Positions 44,525 through 53,453 of a stretch of DNA of 64,000 nucleotides are shown here, one piece after another; within the stretch, counting starts at the first letter, position 1; each line of letters begins with the position of its first letter. A model generated the notes under the pieces. It saw only the letters and a list, made by a program, of their open reading frames with translations, did no database searches and was not told where the DNA came from. The translations under genes were made by a program, and so were the position numbers. The DNA comes from Gluconacetobacter tumulicola (lineage in GTDB: Bacteria; Pseudomonadota; Alphaproteobacteria; Acetobacterales; Acetobacteraceae). Where the stretch lies: positions 248,001-312,000 of the forward strand of contig NZ_JABEQL010000001.1 of assembly GCF_014174215.1 (NCBI RefSeq), written 5' to 3'.

Positions 44525-46261
44525 ATGGCAAACATACGCCGGAAAAAACCAATATTCACAATGGCAGTGGCCGGATCGTTGATCGCCGCCACGGCTGCCC
44601 AGACAGCATTCGCGCAGACGCAGAATGCCCAGCAGGAGGCGCTCCGTGTCGCCCCCCATCCCGGCATGATGCCCCACGCGGGCCGGATGTTCCCGGGGAC
44701 GTCGCTGACCGGCGTGCCTGGCTTCCCCCTGCCCACGATCCATACCCAACAGGCCTATGCGCCCGACGGGGACTTTACGGCCCGCTGGACGCGCGCCGAC
44801 GCGCTGCAGATCAAGGCGCATTCGAATCCATCGGTCTCGGCGGGGCAGAACTCATTGCCTTCCCAGCTGATCATGCCCGGTATTCCTGCAGATTTCCCGA
44901 CCATCAATCCGGATGTCTGGGTATGGGACACCTGGACCCTGATCGACAAGCATGCCGATCAGTTCAGCTATAATGGCTGGGAAGTCATCTTCTGCCTGAC
45001 GGCGGACAAGAATGCCGGATACGGCTTCGACGATCGCCATACCCATGCCCGCATCGGCTTCTTCTATCGCCGCGCCGGGATTCGGGCCGACCAGCGCCCC
45101 GCGAATGGCGGCTGGATCTATGGTGGTCTCCTGATCCCGGAAGGCGCGCAGGAACAGGTCTTCAAGGGGACGGCCTACACGATCACGGCGGAATGGTCGG
45201 GCTCGATGCGCCTGCTGGACCCGCGCGACAACAAGGTATCGCTGTTCTACACCGACATGGCGTTCAACCGCGACGCGTCCGGGCAGGATATCACCCCCGC
45301 CCAGGCGGTGATCACCCAGAGCCTGGGTCAGATCCATGCCGATTTCAACCATGTCTGGTTCACCGGCTTCACCACCCACACACCGCTGCTGCGTCCTGAC
45401 GGCGTGCTTTACCAGAACGGGGCGCAGAACCCGTACTATAACTTCCGCGATCCGTTCACCTTCGAGGACCCGAACCATCCCGGCGTGAACTACATGGTGT
45501 TCGAGGGCAATACCGCCGGCCAGCGCGGTGTCGCGAACTGCACCGCCGAGGATCTGGGCTACCGCCCCAACGATCCGCACGCCGAAACCGTTCAGCAAGT
45601 CCTCGATAGCGGCGCCTATTATCAGAAGGCGGCGATCGGCCTCGCGGTGGCCGAAGATTCATCGCTGTCGAAATGGAAGTTCCTGACGCCCCTGATCTCG
45701 GCCAACTGCGTCAACGATCAGACCGAACGTCCCCAGATGTATATCAAGAACGGCAAATACTACATCTTCACCATCAGCCACCGCACGACCTACGCGGCGG
45801 GTGTGGATGGTCCGGACGGCGTATACGGCTTCGTCGGCAACGGCATCCGCAGCGACTTCCAGCCCATGAACTATGGCAGCGGCCTCGTGCTGGGCAACCC
45901 CACGGACCTCAACCAGGCGGCAGGCACCGACTATGATGCCAATCCGCAGCAGAACCCGCGGGCCTTCCAGTCCTACTCCCACTATGTGATGCCGGGCGGC
46001 CTGGTCGAATCCTTCATCGACACGGTCGAAAACCGTCGCGGCGGCACGCTGTCACCGACGGTCAAGCTGGGCATCCACGCCGATGCCTCGGCGGTCGACC
46101 TGCGCTACGGCAATGGCGGCCTGGGCGGCTATGGCGACATCCCGGCCAACCGCGCGGACACCAACGTCTCCGCCTTCATCCAGGACCTGATCAGCCAGAA
46201 TGTTTCGATCGGGCCCAACACCACCGGCCAGGTCAACGCTTTCGTCAACACGAACAAATAA
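44525..46261 (+). CDS. lsdA: Levansucrase (GH68)
   Basis: Secreted fructosyltransferase of 578 residues that splits sucrose and transfers fructose to build levan and fructo-oligosaccharides. Start set by AAGGAGGG at 44513-44520. A 30-residue signal peptide ends TAAQTAFA, mature start near Gln31. The catalytic set of GH68 is present: nucleophile Asp135 in NPDVWVWDTW, the transition-state stabiliser in the FRDPFTFED motif, and the acid/base Glu in NDQTERPQMY. Asp135 is the same position reported for G. diazotrophicus LsdA, to which the sequence is closely similar but not identical. That enzyme crosses the outer membrane by the type II system; the corresponding operon lies just downstream. The exolevanase gene follows after a hairpin. 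Confidence 0.96.
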   Translation: MANIRRKKPIFTMAVAGSLIAATAAQTAFAQTQNAQQEALRVAPHPGMMPHAGRMFPGTSLTGVPGFPLPTIHTQQAYAPDGDFTARWTRADALQIKAHSNPSVSAGQNSLPSQLIMPGIPADFPTINPDVWVWDTWTLIDKHADQFSYNGWEVIFCLTADKNAGYGFDDRHTHARIGFFYRRAGIRADQRPANGGWIYGGLLIPEGAQEQVFKGTAYTITAEWSGSMRLLDPRDNKVSLFYTDMAFNRDASGQDITPAQAVITQSLGQIHADFNHVWFTGFTTHTPLLRPDGVLYQNGAQNPYYNFRDPFTFEDPNHPGVNYMVFEGNTAGQRGVANCTAEDLGYRPNDPHAETVQQVLDSGAYYQKAAIGLAVAEDSSLSKWKFLTPLISANCVNDQTERPQMYIKNGKYYIFTISHRTTYAAGVDGPDGVYGFVGNGIRSDFQPMNYGSGLVLGNPTDLNQAAGTDYDANPQQNPRAFQSYSHYVMPGGLVESFIDTVENRRGGTLSPTVKLGIHADASAVDLRYGNGGLGGYGDIPANRADTNVSAFIQDLISQNVSIGPNTTGQVNAFVNTNK

Positions 46262-46273
46262 TACGAGGCCAGA

Positions 46274-46312
46274 CCGGCCCTTTCCGGGACCATCCCGGAA
46301 GGGGCCGGTTTT
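46274..46312 (+). terminator. Intercistronic hairpin between lsdA and lsdB
   Basis: CCGGCCCTTTCCGGGA (46274-46289), three-base loop, and its complement (46293-46308) with a single T-G mismatch, followed by TTTT. This is a strong 16-bp intrinsic-terminator-like stem 12 bases after the lsdA stop and 20 before the lsdB ATG. Since no other promoter is obvious for lsdB, it probably acts as partial terminator, reducing levanase relative to levansucrase. Confidence 0.8.
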
Positions 46313-46328
46313 CCGATTCGCGGGAACC

Positions 46329-47945
46329 ATGCCCAGGAAGATGAAAAGATCCGTTCATACGGCCCGGTTCGACATTGTCCTTCGCTGCCGCGCGCTCGCC
46401 GTGGCATGCCTGTTTCTGATGCCGCCACCGCACCTGCGGGCGCAGGAGCCACCCACACCCCAATGGCGTCCGGCCCTGCATTTCTCACCCGCCGAACATT
46501 GGGTGAACGACCCGAACGGTCCATTTCTTCTCGACGGCACCTATCATCTTTTCTACCAGTACAATCCGGCCGGCAGGGTCTGGGGCCCGATGTCATGGGG
46601 GCACGCCATCAGCACCGACCTGCTGCACTGGCAGGAGCAGGACATCGCCCTCCCCGCCACCCAGCGGGAGGATATCTTCTCCGGCACCGTCGTCTATGAC
46701 AGCCAGAACCGCTCCGGGCTGGGCAGCGCCTCCGCACCGCCGCTGCTGGCATTTCATACCTCGGTCTTCCACGGCAATCCCGCGCACCCCGATGACACGC
46801 AGGCCCAGTCCCTGTCCTACAGTCTGGATCGCGGCGCGCACTGGCAGGCCTACGATCGCAATCCGATCCTGACCTTGCAGCCGGATTCAAGACAATTCCG
46901 CGACCCGTCGATTATCTGGTACCCGCAAGGCCAATGCTGGATCATGACCACGGTCGTCGCCGATGCGCAGCTGGTCAAGCTGTACCGGTCGACCGACCTG
47001 CTGCACTGGTCCTTCCTGAGCGATTTCCAGCCGTCCGGCTACCGCAAGCCGGGCATGTTGTGGGAAATGCCCTTGCTGATACCGCTTTCGCTGGACGGCA
47101 ATCCGCATGAGACACGCTGGGCGATGATCGTCAGCGTCAATCCCTGGAGCATCGCCGGCGGATCGGGCGTGCAATATTTCATCGGGCGCTTCGACGGCAC
47201 CCGTTTCACGCCCGACACCTTGCCGCCGGAAGGGTCAGATCCATCGGCCTATCATTGGCTGGATCACGGCGCCGACCAGTATGCGGCGATCCGCTTCGCC
47301 AATACCGGCTCCGGTGCGCCGCTGCTGATCGGATGGATGAGCAACTGGGATTACGCGGACACTCTCCCGACATCCCCCTGGCGCGGACAGATGACGCTGC
47401 CCGTCCAGCTGGCGCTGAAGACGGTCGACGGGCAACCCGTCCTGATCCAGACACCAACCGCAACGTACGAGGATCTGGTGCATCGGCAGGGCGTCTCTGC
47501 CTTTTCCGATCGGCAACTGGGTCCCGGCCAGACCTGGCATGCCCCGCTGGGCGGAGACGTGCTGGATATCCACCTGACCCTGCGGCGGGGCGACGCGCCA
47601 CGCGCCGGCATCGTCGTGCGGCAGGCGCCGGACAGCCGGACAGGAACCGTGATCAGCTACGATTTCACATCGGGAAATCTCACGCTCGATCGCAGCCATT
47701 CCGGCCAGGTCGGGTTCTCGCCCCGGTTCAGCCTGGCGCATGTCGCCCACCTGTCCGCACCGGGCGGGGTGGTATCGCTGCATCTGGTGGTCGATCGCAA
47801 TTCGGTCGAACTCTTCGCCAATGGCGGCGTGCTGCGCATGACCGATCTGGTCTTCCCACCCGCGGGCAGCAACGGTGTGTCGCTGTTTTCCGATGGCGGT
47901 CACACGCAGTTCACCGGCCTCCGCATCTCCGCACCCGCCCGATGA
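46329..47945 (+). CDS. lsdB: Exo-levanase/fructan hydrolase (GH32)
   Basis: 538-residue secreted glycoside hydrolase that releases fructose from levan (and usually inulin or sucrose). A signal peptide spans the first ~38 residues (hydrophobic VLRCRALAVACLFLMPPP, likely cleavage after LRA). The GH32 motifs are HWVNDPNGPF with nucleophile Asp61, FRDPSIIW (RDP) and WEMPLLIPL with the acid/base Glu, where the usual EC motif reads EM. A C-terminal beta-sandwich (about 400-538) includes HLVVDRNSVELFANGG. Size and position match LsdB, the exolevanase next to lsdA in G. diazotrophicus. The ATG at 46329 has only a weak ribosome-binding site (GGGAA). Confidence 0.94.
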   Translation: MPRKMKRSVHTARFDIVLRCRALAVACLFLMPPPHLRAQEPPTPQWRPALHFSPAEHWVNDPNGPFLLDGTYHLFYQYNPAGRVWGPMSWGHAISTDLLHWQEQDIALPATQREDIFSGTVVYDSQNRSGLGSASAPPLLAFHTSVFHGNPAHPDDTQAQSLSYSLDRGAHWQAYDRNPILTLQPDSRQFRDPSIIWYPQGQCWIMTTVVADAQLVKLYRSTDLLHWSFLSDFQPSGYRKPGMLWEMPLLIPLSLDGNPHETRWAMIVSVNPWSIAGGSGVQYFIGRFDGTRFTPDTLPPEGSDPSAYHWLDHGADQYAAIRFANTGSGAPLLIGWMSNWDYADTLPTSPWRGQMTLPVQLALKTVDGQPVLIQTPTATYEDLVHRQGVSAFSDRQLGPGQTWHAPLGGDVLDIHLTLRRGDAPRAGIVVRQAPDSRTGTVISYDFTSGNLTLDRSHSGQVGFSPRFSLAHVAHLSAPGGVVSLHLVVDRNSVELFANGGVLRMTDLVFPPAGSNGVSLFSDGGHTQFTGLRISAPAR

Positions 47946-47958
47946 TCGCACGCCCCAT

Positions 47959-48390
47959 CTATGGCAGGGTCGGCTGGAACAGGCGCCGCGCCCAGGCCAG
48001 CACCAGCGCCTGGTAGGATTGGTTCAGAAGGACGGTATGAGAATGATAATTGCCGACCGCCCGCATCAGGTCGCCGCGCGTTTCATTCAGATACACACGC
48101 ATGATCGCGCCCGCCGCGCTGATATTATAGCAAGGCTGGTCCAGCAGGTTGCGATAGACGATCTGCGGCGCAACATGGGTGAAACGGGCGATCGGATCGA
48201 TCCAGAGCGTATTGACCTGCATGACACCCAGATCGTCCGTACCGTTCGCATTATGATGCACCAGCCCGTTCCGCCCGTTCTCCACCGCCTGGATGGACGG
48301 CAGGATGCGCGGAGGCAGATGGTACAGCGACGCCGCAAACACCATGCAGCCGACATACGCAATCGCCATGGCGGGGTTCTGCCCTTCCAT
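47959..48390 (-). CDS. Lytic transglycosylase-like protein (SLT/VirB1 fold)
   Basis: About 143-residue protein with the soluble-lytic-transglycosylase core: LPPRILPSIQAVENG (catalytic Glu37 from this start), DDLGVMQVNT (the GxMQ-N motif), a conserved central ARFTH...NLLDQPCYNISAAGAIM and AVGNYHSH. Such small enzymes open peptidoglycan for secretion or pilus machines. It lies between lsdB and the T2SS operon on the opposite strand, convergent with lsdB (13 bp apart) and divergent from lsdG. ATG 48369 is a possible later start; a GTG at 48432 without ribosome-binding site is unlikely. A secretion signal is only weakly visible (hydrophobic MAIAYVGCMVFAASL). A role in T2SS assembly is inferred. 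Confidence 0.82.
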   Translation of the reverse strand: MEGQNPAMAIAYVGCMVFAASLYHLPPRILPSIQAVENGRNGLVHHNANGTDDLGVMQVNTLWIDPIARFTHVAPQIVYRNLLDQPCYNISAAGAIMRVYLNETRGDLMRAVGNYHSHTVLLNQSYQALVLAWARRLFQPTLP

Positions 48391-48449
48391 CCTGAATGCC
48401 GGCCCTGATGCGGCGGCCTCGTTTCCTATCACAGCAAAGCGGGTTCAAG

Positions 48450-48896
48450 ATGCCGAAATCTTCTCACGCCTTTTCCTCCGCGCCGCAGGGCCGCGACGGC
48501 GGCTTCACCCTTCTGGAACTGCTGGTCGTAATCGCCATCCTCGGCCTGCTGATCGGCCTCGTGGCCCCGGCCGCGCTGCGCCAGTTGGGCGGCGCCCGCA
48601 ATTCGGTGGCCCGGCAGTCGATCCAGCGGCTGGGCGAGGTGCTGGATCTGTACCGGCTGGACATGGGCAGCTATCCCGGCACCGAAGACGGGCTCCACGC
48701 CCTGGTCGCCCGGCCGGCCGGCACCGAGAGCTGGAACGGCCCCTACGTCAAGGACGGCACCGACCCGCTCGATCCGTGGCACCATCCCTATATCTATCGC
48801 AATCCCTCCGAGCGGCCGGGGCATGAGTACGACCTGTGCTCGGCGGGCTCCAGCGGCAATGCCGCCGATCGTGCAACGATGATCTGCAACCCCTGA
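48450..48896 (+). CDS. lsdG: Type II secretion major pseudopilin GspG
   Basis: 148-residue major pseudopilin, first gene of the T2SS operon. Prepilin leader ends with Gly before Phe in DGGFTLLELLVVIAILGLLIGLV, with Glu at +5, as recognised by the prepilin peptidase encoded next. The C-terminal globular domain keeps the GspG features: LDLYRLDMGSYPGTEDGLHALV, WNGPYVKDGTDPLDPWHHPYIY and DLCSAG. The ATG at 48450 is used; no strong ribosome-binding site is visible. Divergent from the transglycosylase gene by about 60 bp, which must hold the operon promoter. Confidence 0.94.
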   Translation: MPKSSHAFSSAPQGRDGGFTLLELLVVIAILGLLIGLVAPAALRQLGGARNSVARQSIQRLGEVLDLYRLDMGSYPGTEDGLHALVARPAGTESWNGPYVKDGTDPLDPWHHPYIYRNPSERPGHEYDLCSAGSSGNAADRATMICNP

Positions 48897-48907
48897 ACGC
48901 CCCGGCA

Positions 48908-49696
48908 ATGCAGCTCCCTCCCCCTCTGCCGTCCCCCTGGCTGCCTCTCTTTCTGGCCCCCTTCATCGGGTCGTTCCTGGGGGTGCTGGCCTGGCGCCTG
49001 CCCCGTACCGACCCCGTGGTCCTGGCCCGCTCGGCCTGTCCCCGCTGCCGGACGATCCTGACCCCATGGGAGCTGGTGCCGCTGCTCAGCTACCTGGCGC
49101 AGAAGGGGCGCTGCCGCACCTGCCACGCCCCGATCGACCCTTCCCATCCGGCCATGGAAATCCTGGCCCTGGCCGTCACGGCCCTGGCCATGCTGGCAAC
49201 CTTGGCGGGTGGTGCGAGCGGCCCGCTCGCAGCGGCGGCGATCTGGCGCGGCTGCCTGTTCGGGTGGTGGCTGCTGGTCCTGGCCGCAATCGACCTCAAG
49301 ACCTTCCGCCTGCCGGACATCCTGACCCTGCCGCTGACGGCGGCGGGGCTGGTACTGGCGGCAACGGACGGATGGACCACGTTCCTGGCGCACGGCACGG
49401 CGGCCCTGCTCGGCTATACCCTGTTCACCGGGATCGCGCTGGCGTACCGCCGGCTGCGGGGCCATGACGGGCTGGGGCTGGGCGACGCGAAACTGCTGGC
49501 GGCCGGCGGGGCATGGCTGGGGCCGGCCGCGCTGCCCATGGTGGTGTTCGCGGCAGCGCTCCTGACTCTCGGCTTCATTCTCGTCATCACACGCGGCAGG
49601 ATCGGCCGCGACATGGCCATTCCCTTCGGCCCCGGCCTCGCCGCGTCGATGTGGGGAACCTGGCTATGGCAGACGGCTTGCCCGCTTCATGGATAA
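48908..49696 (+). CDS. lsdO: Prepilin peptidase GspO/PilD
   Basis: 262-residue aspartic membrane protease and methyltransferase that matures the pseudopilins. A zinc-type tetracysteine cytoplasmic loop is seen as CPRC (residues ~43-46) and CRTC (~68-71). The two catalytic aspartates are in AAIDLKTFRLPD and GLGLGDAKLL (GxGD motif). About seven to eight hydrophobic helices. Begins 11 bases after lsdG; its end overlaps lsdE by 8 bp. Inclusion within the operon means this T2SS brings its own peptidase. Confidence 0.93.
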   Translation: MQLPPPLPSPWLPLFLAPFIGSFLGVLAWRLPRTDPVVLARSACPRCRTILTPWELVPLLSYLAQKGRCRTCHAPIDPSHPAMEILALAVTALAMLATLAGGASGPLAAAAIWRGCLFGWWLLVLAAIDLKTFRLPDILTLPLTAAGLVLAATDGWTTFLAHGTAALLGYTLFTGIALAYRRLRGHDGLGLGDAKLLAAGGAWLGPAALPMVVFAAALLTLGFILVITRGRIGRDMAIPFGPGLAASMWGTWLWQTACPLHG

Positions 49697-51380
49697 GACC
49701 ATCCCCCCGGTCGAGGACCTGGCCGAATTGCTGGTCGCGCGCGGCCGCTGCGACCCACGCGCCGTCGAACGCGCGCGCCGCGCGGCGGAGCAGAGCGGCG
49801 GCCGGCTCGACCAGATCCTGCTGCAACTGGGCCTGGTGTCGGAACGGGAAATGGCGCAGAGCTACGCCGACCTGCTGCACATCCCGCTGATAGCGCCCGA
49901 ACATTATCCCGATGACCCCGTGCTGGCGGATACGCTCGGCGCCCGCTTCCTGCGCGACGCGCACGCGGTGCCGCTGGCCGTGCGCGACGATATCCTGACA
50001 CTGGCCCTGCGCGACCCGCTGGACGGGTTCACGCCGGCATCGATCGCAGCCGCCACCGGCCTGCGCGTGGCCTGCCAGGTCGGCGTGCCGATCGAACTGG
50101 AAGCCGCGCTCGACCGCCTCTATCCACGCACCGAGGCCGAATCGGCCCCGCCCGAAGATCACGAGGCCCCGCTGGAGGACGATGCGGAGCGGCTGAAGGA
50201 CCTGGCCTCCGAGGCGCCGGTGATCCGCCTGGTCAACCAGATCATCGGCCGCGCGGTGGAGAGCCACGCATCCGACATCCATATCGAGCCGTTCGAGGAC
50301 AGGCTGCGCGTGCGCTACCGCTATGACGGCGTATTGCATGAGGTCGAAAGCCCGCCGGCCCAACTGATCCCCGCCATCATCTCGCGCATCAAGATCATGG
50401 CCCGGCTGGACATCGCCGAACGCCGCCTGCCGCAGGACGGGCGGATCAAGCTGGCCGTGCGCGGGCACGAGATCGATTTCCGCGTCTCCACCATCCCGTC
50501 ACTATACGGCGAGACGGTGGTGCTGCGCGTGCTGGACCGCTCCAGCGTCCGCTTCGACTATGCCACGCTGGGGCTGGCACCCGACATCGTCACCCGCATG
50601 CGCGCCCTGCTGGCGCAACCGAACGGCATCGTGCTGGTGACGGGCCCGACCGGCTCGGGCAAGACCACGACACTCTATACCGGCCTCGCGGACCTCAACG
50701 CCACCACACGCAAGGTCGTGACGATCGAAGACCCGATCGAATATCAGCTCGACGGCATCAACCAGGTCCAGGTCCGGCCGCAGATCGGCCTGACCTTCGC
50801 CACCCTGCTGCGCTCCATCCTGCGCCAGGACCCGGACGTGATCATGGTGGGCGAAATCCGCGACATCGAAACCGCGCAGATCGCGGTGCAGGCGGCGCTG
50901 ACCGGGCACCTGGTCCTGTCCACCCTGCACACCAATTCGGCCGCCGCCGCCATCATCCGCCTGCGCGACATGGGGGTCGAGGACTACCTGCTGACGGCCG
51001 TGCTGCGCGGGGTGCTGGCGCAACGGCTGGTCCGCCGACTGTGCGACGCCTGCAAGACGCCCTACACCCCATCGCCCGAACTGGTGGACCGGCTCGACCT
51101 GCGCCGCCTGTCCGGCGGCGCACCGGTGACCCTGTTCCATGCCGTCGGCTGCCCCCGCTGCCGCCAGACCGGCTATAGCGGCCGCCAGGCGATCGCCGAA
51201 CTGCTGGAACCGGACGAGGCGATCGAGCACCTGATCTTCTCGCGCAGCGACCACATGGCGATCGAGCGCGCGGCCATCGCCGCCGGCATGGTGCCGATGT
51301 TCACCGCCGGCCTGGCGGCCGCCCTGCGCGGCGAGACGACGATCGAGGATGTCACGCGCAGCGTCCGCGCCGGCACCTGA
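49689..51380 (+). CDS. lsdE: Type II secretion ATPase GspE
   Basis: 563-residue hexameric cytoplasmic ATPase that drives pseudopilus assembly. N1E/N2E domain about 1-145; a catalytic core with RYRYDGVLHEV, Walker A GPTGSGKTTT at 319-328, Asp box VTIEDPIEYQ, Walker B DPDVIMVGEIRDIETAQ and His box LSTLHTNSA. A tetracysteine zinc-finger follows (LCDACKTPY and CPRCRQTGYSGR). Complete in length. Overlaps lsdO by 8 bp. Confidence 0.96.
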   Translation: MDKTIPPVEDLAELLVARGRCDPRAVERARRAAEQSGGRLDQILLQLGLVSEREMAQSYADLLHIPLIAPEHYPDDPVLADTLGARFLRDAHAVPLAVRDDILTLALRDPLDGFTPASIAAATGLRVACQVGVPIELEAALDRLYPRTEAESAPPEDHEAPLEDDAERLKDLASEAPVIRLVNQIIGRAVESHASDIHIEPFEDRLRVRYRYDGVLHEVESPPAQLIPAIISRIKIMARLDIAERRLPQDGRIKLAVRGHEIDFRVSTIPSLYGETVVLRVLDRSSVRFDYATLGLAPDIVTRMRALLAQPNGIVLVTGPTGSGKTTTLYTGLADLNATTRKVVTIEDPIEYQLDGINQVQVRPQIGLTFATLLRSILRQDPDVIMVGEIRDIETAQIAVQAALTGHLVLSTLHTNSAAAAIIRLRDMGVEDYLLTAVLRGVLAQRLVRRLCDACKTPYTPSPELVDRLDLRRLSGGAPVTLFHAVGCPRCRQTGYSGRQAIAELLEPDEAIEHLIFSRSDHMAIERAAIAAGMVPMFTAGLAAALRGETTIEDVTRSVRAGT

Positions 51381-51395
51381 CGGGGAGGCAATCAC

Positions 51396-52622
51396 ATGGC
51401 TGAATTCGCCTACACCGCCGTCGATGCCCAGGGCACGCTGATCCGCGGCACATTGGAGGCCGAGACCGAAGATGCGGTCCTGACGGCGCTGCGCCGCCAG
51501 GGCCATATCCCGATGCGGATCGGCGCGCCGCCGCCCTTCGCCCCGACACGGGCGCTCGGCGGCCTGGCGGGCACGCTGCGCCGCCCTGGCCTGCGCCGCG
51601 CCGAACTGGCCGCCATCACGCGTGAACTGGCGGTCATGCTGGGGGCCGGGCAGGATATCGACCGCGCCCTGCGCTTCCTGGCCGAGACCACGCCCCGCGC
51701 GCGGGTGCGCGCCGTGCTGGACGGCGTCCGCACGATGGTGCGCGACGGCCGCGCGCTGCACGTGGCCATGGGGCGTTATCCCGGCAGTTTCCCGCGCCTG
51801 TATCTCGGCATGGTCCGCGCGGCGGAAGCCACCGGCGATCTCGCACCGACCATGGACCGGCTGGCGGTGCTGCTGGAACGCGAACGGGCCCTGACCGCGA
51901 CGGTGCAGTCGGCGATGATCTATCCCGCCATCCTGACGCTGGCGGCCATCGGGTCGATCACCCTGCTGCTCACCACCGTCCTGCCCCAGTTCACGCCCCT
52001 GTTCGCCCAGAACGGGGTCGCATTGCCAGCCTCGACCCAATTCCTGATCGGGGCCGGCGCCTGGCTGGGCCATTATGGGCTGGCCGTGCCGCTGGTCCTG
52101 CTGGCGCTGGTTCTGCTGGGCCGCGCCCTGCTGCGCCGCCCCCCCATCCGGCTGATGGTGGATCGCCGGCTGCTGGCCCTGCCGGTCGTGGGCGCGCTGA
52201 TCGGCGAAATCCTCGCCGCCCGCTTCGCCCGCATCCTGGGCACGCTGCTGGAAAACGGCGTACCGATCCTGACGGCACTGGCGATCGTGCGCGAGGCGAC
52301 CACCAATCGCGCCGCCGTCGCCGCGATCGACGCGGCGACGCAGAGCGCCAAGGCCGGCTACGGGCTGGCCGCAACGCTGGACGGCGCGTCGGTCTTCCCG
52401 CGCCGCATGATCCACCTGCTGCGGCTGGGCGAAGAAACGGCACAGCTCGGGCCGATGGCACTGCGCGCCGCCGACATTCACGAGGACCAGGCCCGCATCG
52501 CCATCCAGCGCCTGGTGGCGCTGCTGGTGCCGGCGATCACCATCATTATGGGGCTACTGGTCGCCGGGATCGTTTCCTCGCTGCTGCTGGCGATGCTGAG
52601 CCTGAACGACCTTGCACAATAG
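51396..52622 (+). CDS. lsdF: Type II secretion inner-membrane platform protein GspF
   Basis: 408-residue polytopic protein of the GspF/PilC family. N-terminal MAEFAYTAVDAQGTLIRGTLEA, then two homologous T2SSF domains (about 68-190 and 270-392), each with the hallmark LPRxYxxMVxAxEATG-type motif, here SFPRLYLGMVRAAEATG in the first and VFPRRMIHLLRLGEETAQLG in the second. Three hydrophobic helices. The ATG follows a GGGAGG at proper distance. The stop overlaps lsdH. Confidence 0.95.
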   Translation: MAEFAYTAVDAQGTLIRGTLEAETEDAVLTALRRQGHIPMRIGAPPPFAPTRALGGLAGTLRRPGLRRAELAAITRELAVMLGAGQDIDRALRFLAETTPRARVRAVLDGVRTMVRDGRALHVAMGRYPGSFPRLYLGMVRAAEATGDLAPTMDRLAVLLERERALTATVQSAMIYPAILTLAAIGSITLLLTTVLPQFTPLFAQNGVALPASTQFLIGAGAWLGHYGLAVPLVLLALVLLGRALLRRPPIRLMVDRRLLALPVVGALIGEILAARFARILGTLLENGVPILTALAIVREATTNRAAVAAIDAATQSAKAGYGLAATLDGASVFPRRMIHLLRLGEETAQLGPMALRAADIHEDQARIAIQRLVALLVPAITIIMGLLVAGIVSSLLLAMLSLNDLAQ

Positions 52623-53040
52623 ACGCCCCGCCCGCCCCGGCGAGGGCGGCTTCACCCTGATCGAAATGATCGTGGTCGTCCTGATCCTGAGCCTGGTCGG
52701 CGCGATCATGGTCGGACGCGGGCCGTTTCATTCCGTCACGCTGGATCTGCACGGCGCGGCGCGGCAGGTCGCGTCGGCAATGCGCGAAGCCCGGATGCAG
52801 GCCATCTATTCCGGCACCACGCTGCTCTTCACGCTCGACGCGGCGCACCGGGATTACGGGCTGCAACCCGGCTCCCGCCACACCCTGCCGGCGGGCGTGT
52901 CGATCGCGGGGCCGGCGCGCTTCCTCTTCTATCCCGACGGCAGCGCGGCCGGCCCCACAGCCGCGCTGGCCGAAGGCGGGCGGCATGTCATCCTGCGCGT
53001 CAACTGGCTGACCGGCGCCGTCGGCGTGGAGGGTCCATGA
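52612..53040 (+). CDS. lsdH: Type II secretion minor pseudopilin GspH
   Basis: 142-residue minor pseudopilin with a TTG start that overlaps lsdF by 11 bp. The prepilin site is EGGFTLIEMIVVVLILSLVG with Glu at +5. The C-terminal part (AARQVASAMREARMQAIYSGTTLLFTLD) matches the GspH/FimT family. It overlaps lsdI by 4 bp (ATGA). Confidence 0.9.
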   Translation: MHNRRPARPGEGGFTLIEMIVVVLILSLVGAIMVGRGPFHSVTLDLHGAARQVASAMREARMQAIYSGTTLLFTLDAAHRDYGLQPGSRHTLPAGVSIAGPARFLFYPDGSAAGPTAALAEGGRHVILRVNWLTGAVGVEGP

Positions 53041-53453
53041 CCCCACCACGCCCACCCACCCCACAGGACGGCTTTACTCTGATCGAAGTCCTGGTCGCCT
53101 TCGTCATCGTGATCCTGGCGCTGACGGTCGCCTATCGCGGCATGCTGGACGGCGTCGCCGCCACGCAACTCTCCAACCGCACGCAGGATGCCCTTTCCCG
53201 CGCCCAATCGCATCTGGCAGCCGTCGGCCAAGGCATGCGGATCGGTCCGCTGGAACAGGATGGCGACGACGGCAGCGCCCTGCACTGGCACGTCCGGATC
53301 GTGCCCGCACAGGCGGCTGCCGGCACCTCATCCGGCCTCGTGCTGTACCGGGTGCAGGTCACCGAATCCTGGCCCGACCCATCCGCCGCATCAGGCCGGC
53401 GGTCCGTGGAACTGCGCACCCTCCGCCTGGGCACGCGCGAGGCAGTTCCATGA
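53037..53453 (+). CDS. lsdI: Type II secretion minor pseudopilin GspI
   Basis: 138-residue minor pseudopilin. Prepilin site QDGFTLIEVLVAFVIVILALTVAYRG, with Glu +5. The position between H and J, and the short globular domain ending in a basic VELRTLRLG, fit GspI. It overlaps both neighbours by 4 bp. Confidence 0.9.
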   Translation: MTPPRPPTPQDGFTLIEVLVAFVIVILALTVAYRGMLDGVAATQLSNRTQDALSRAQSHLAAVGQGMRIGPLEQDGDDGSALHWHVRIVPAQAAAGTSSGLVLYRVQVTESWPDPSAASGRRSVELRTLRLGTREAVP

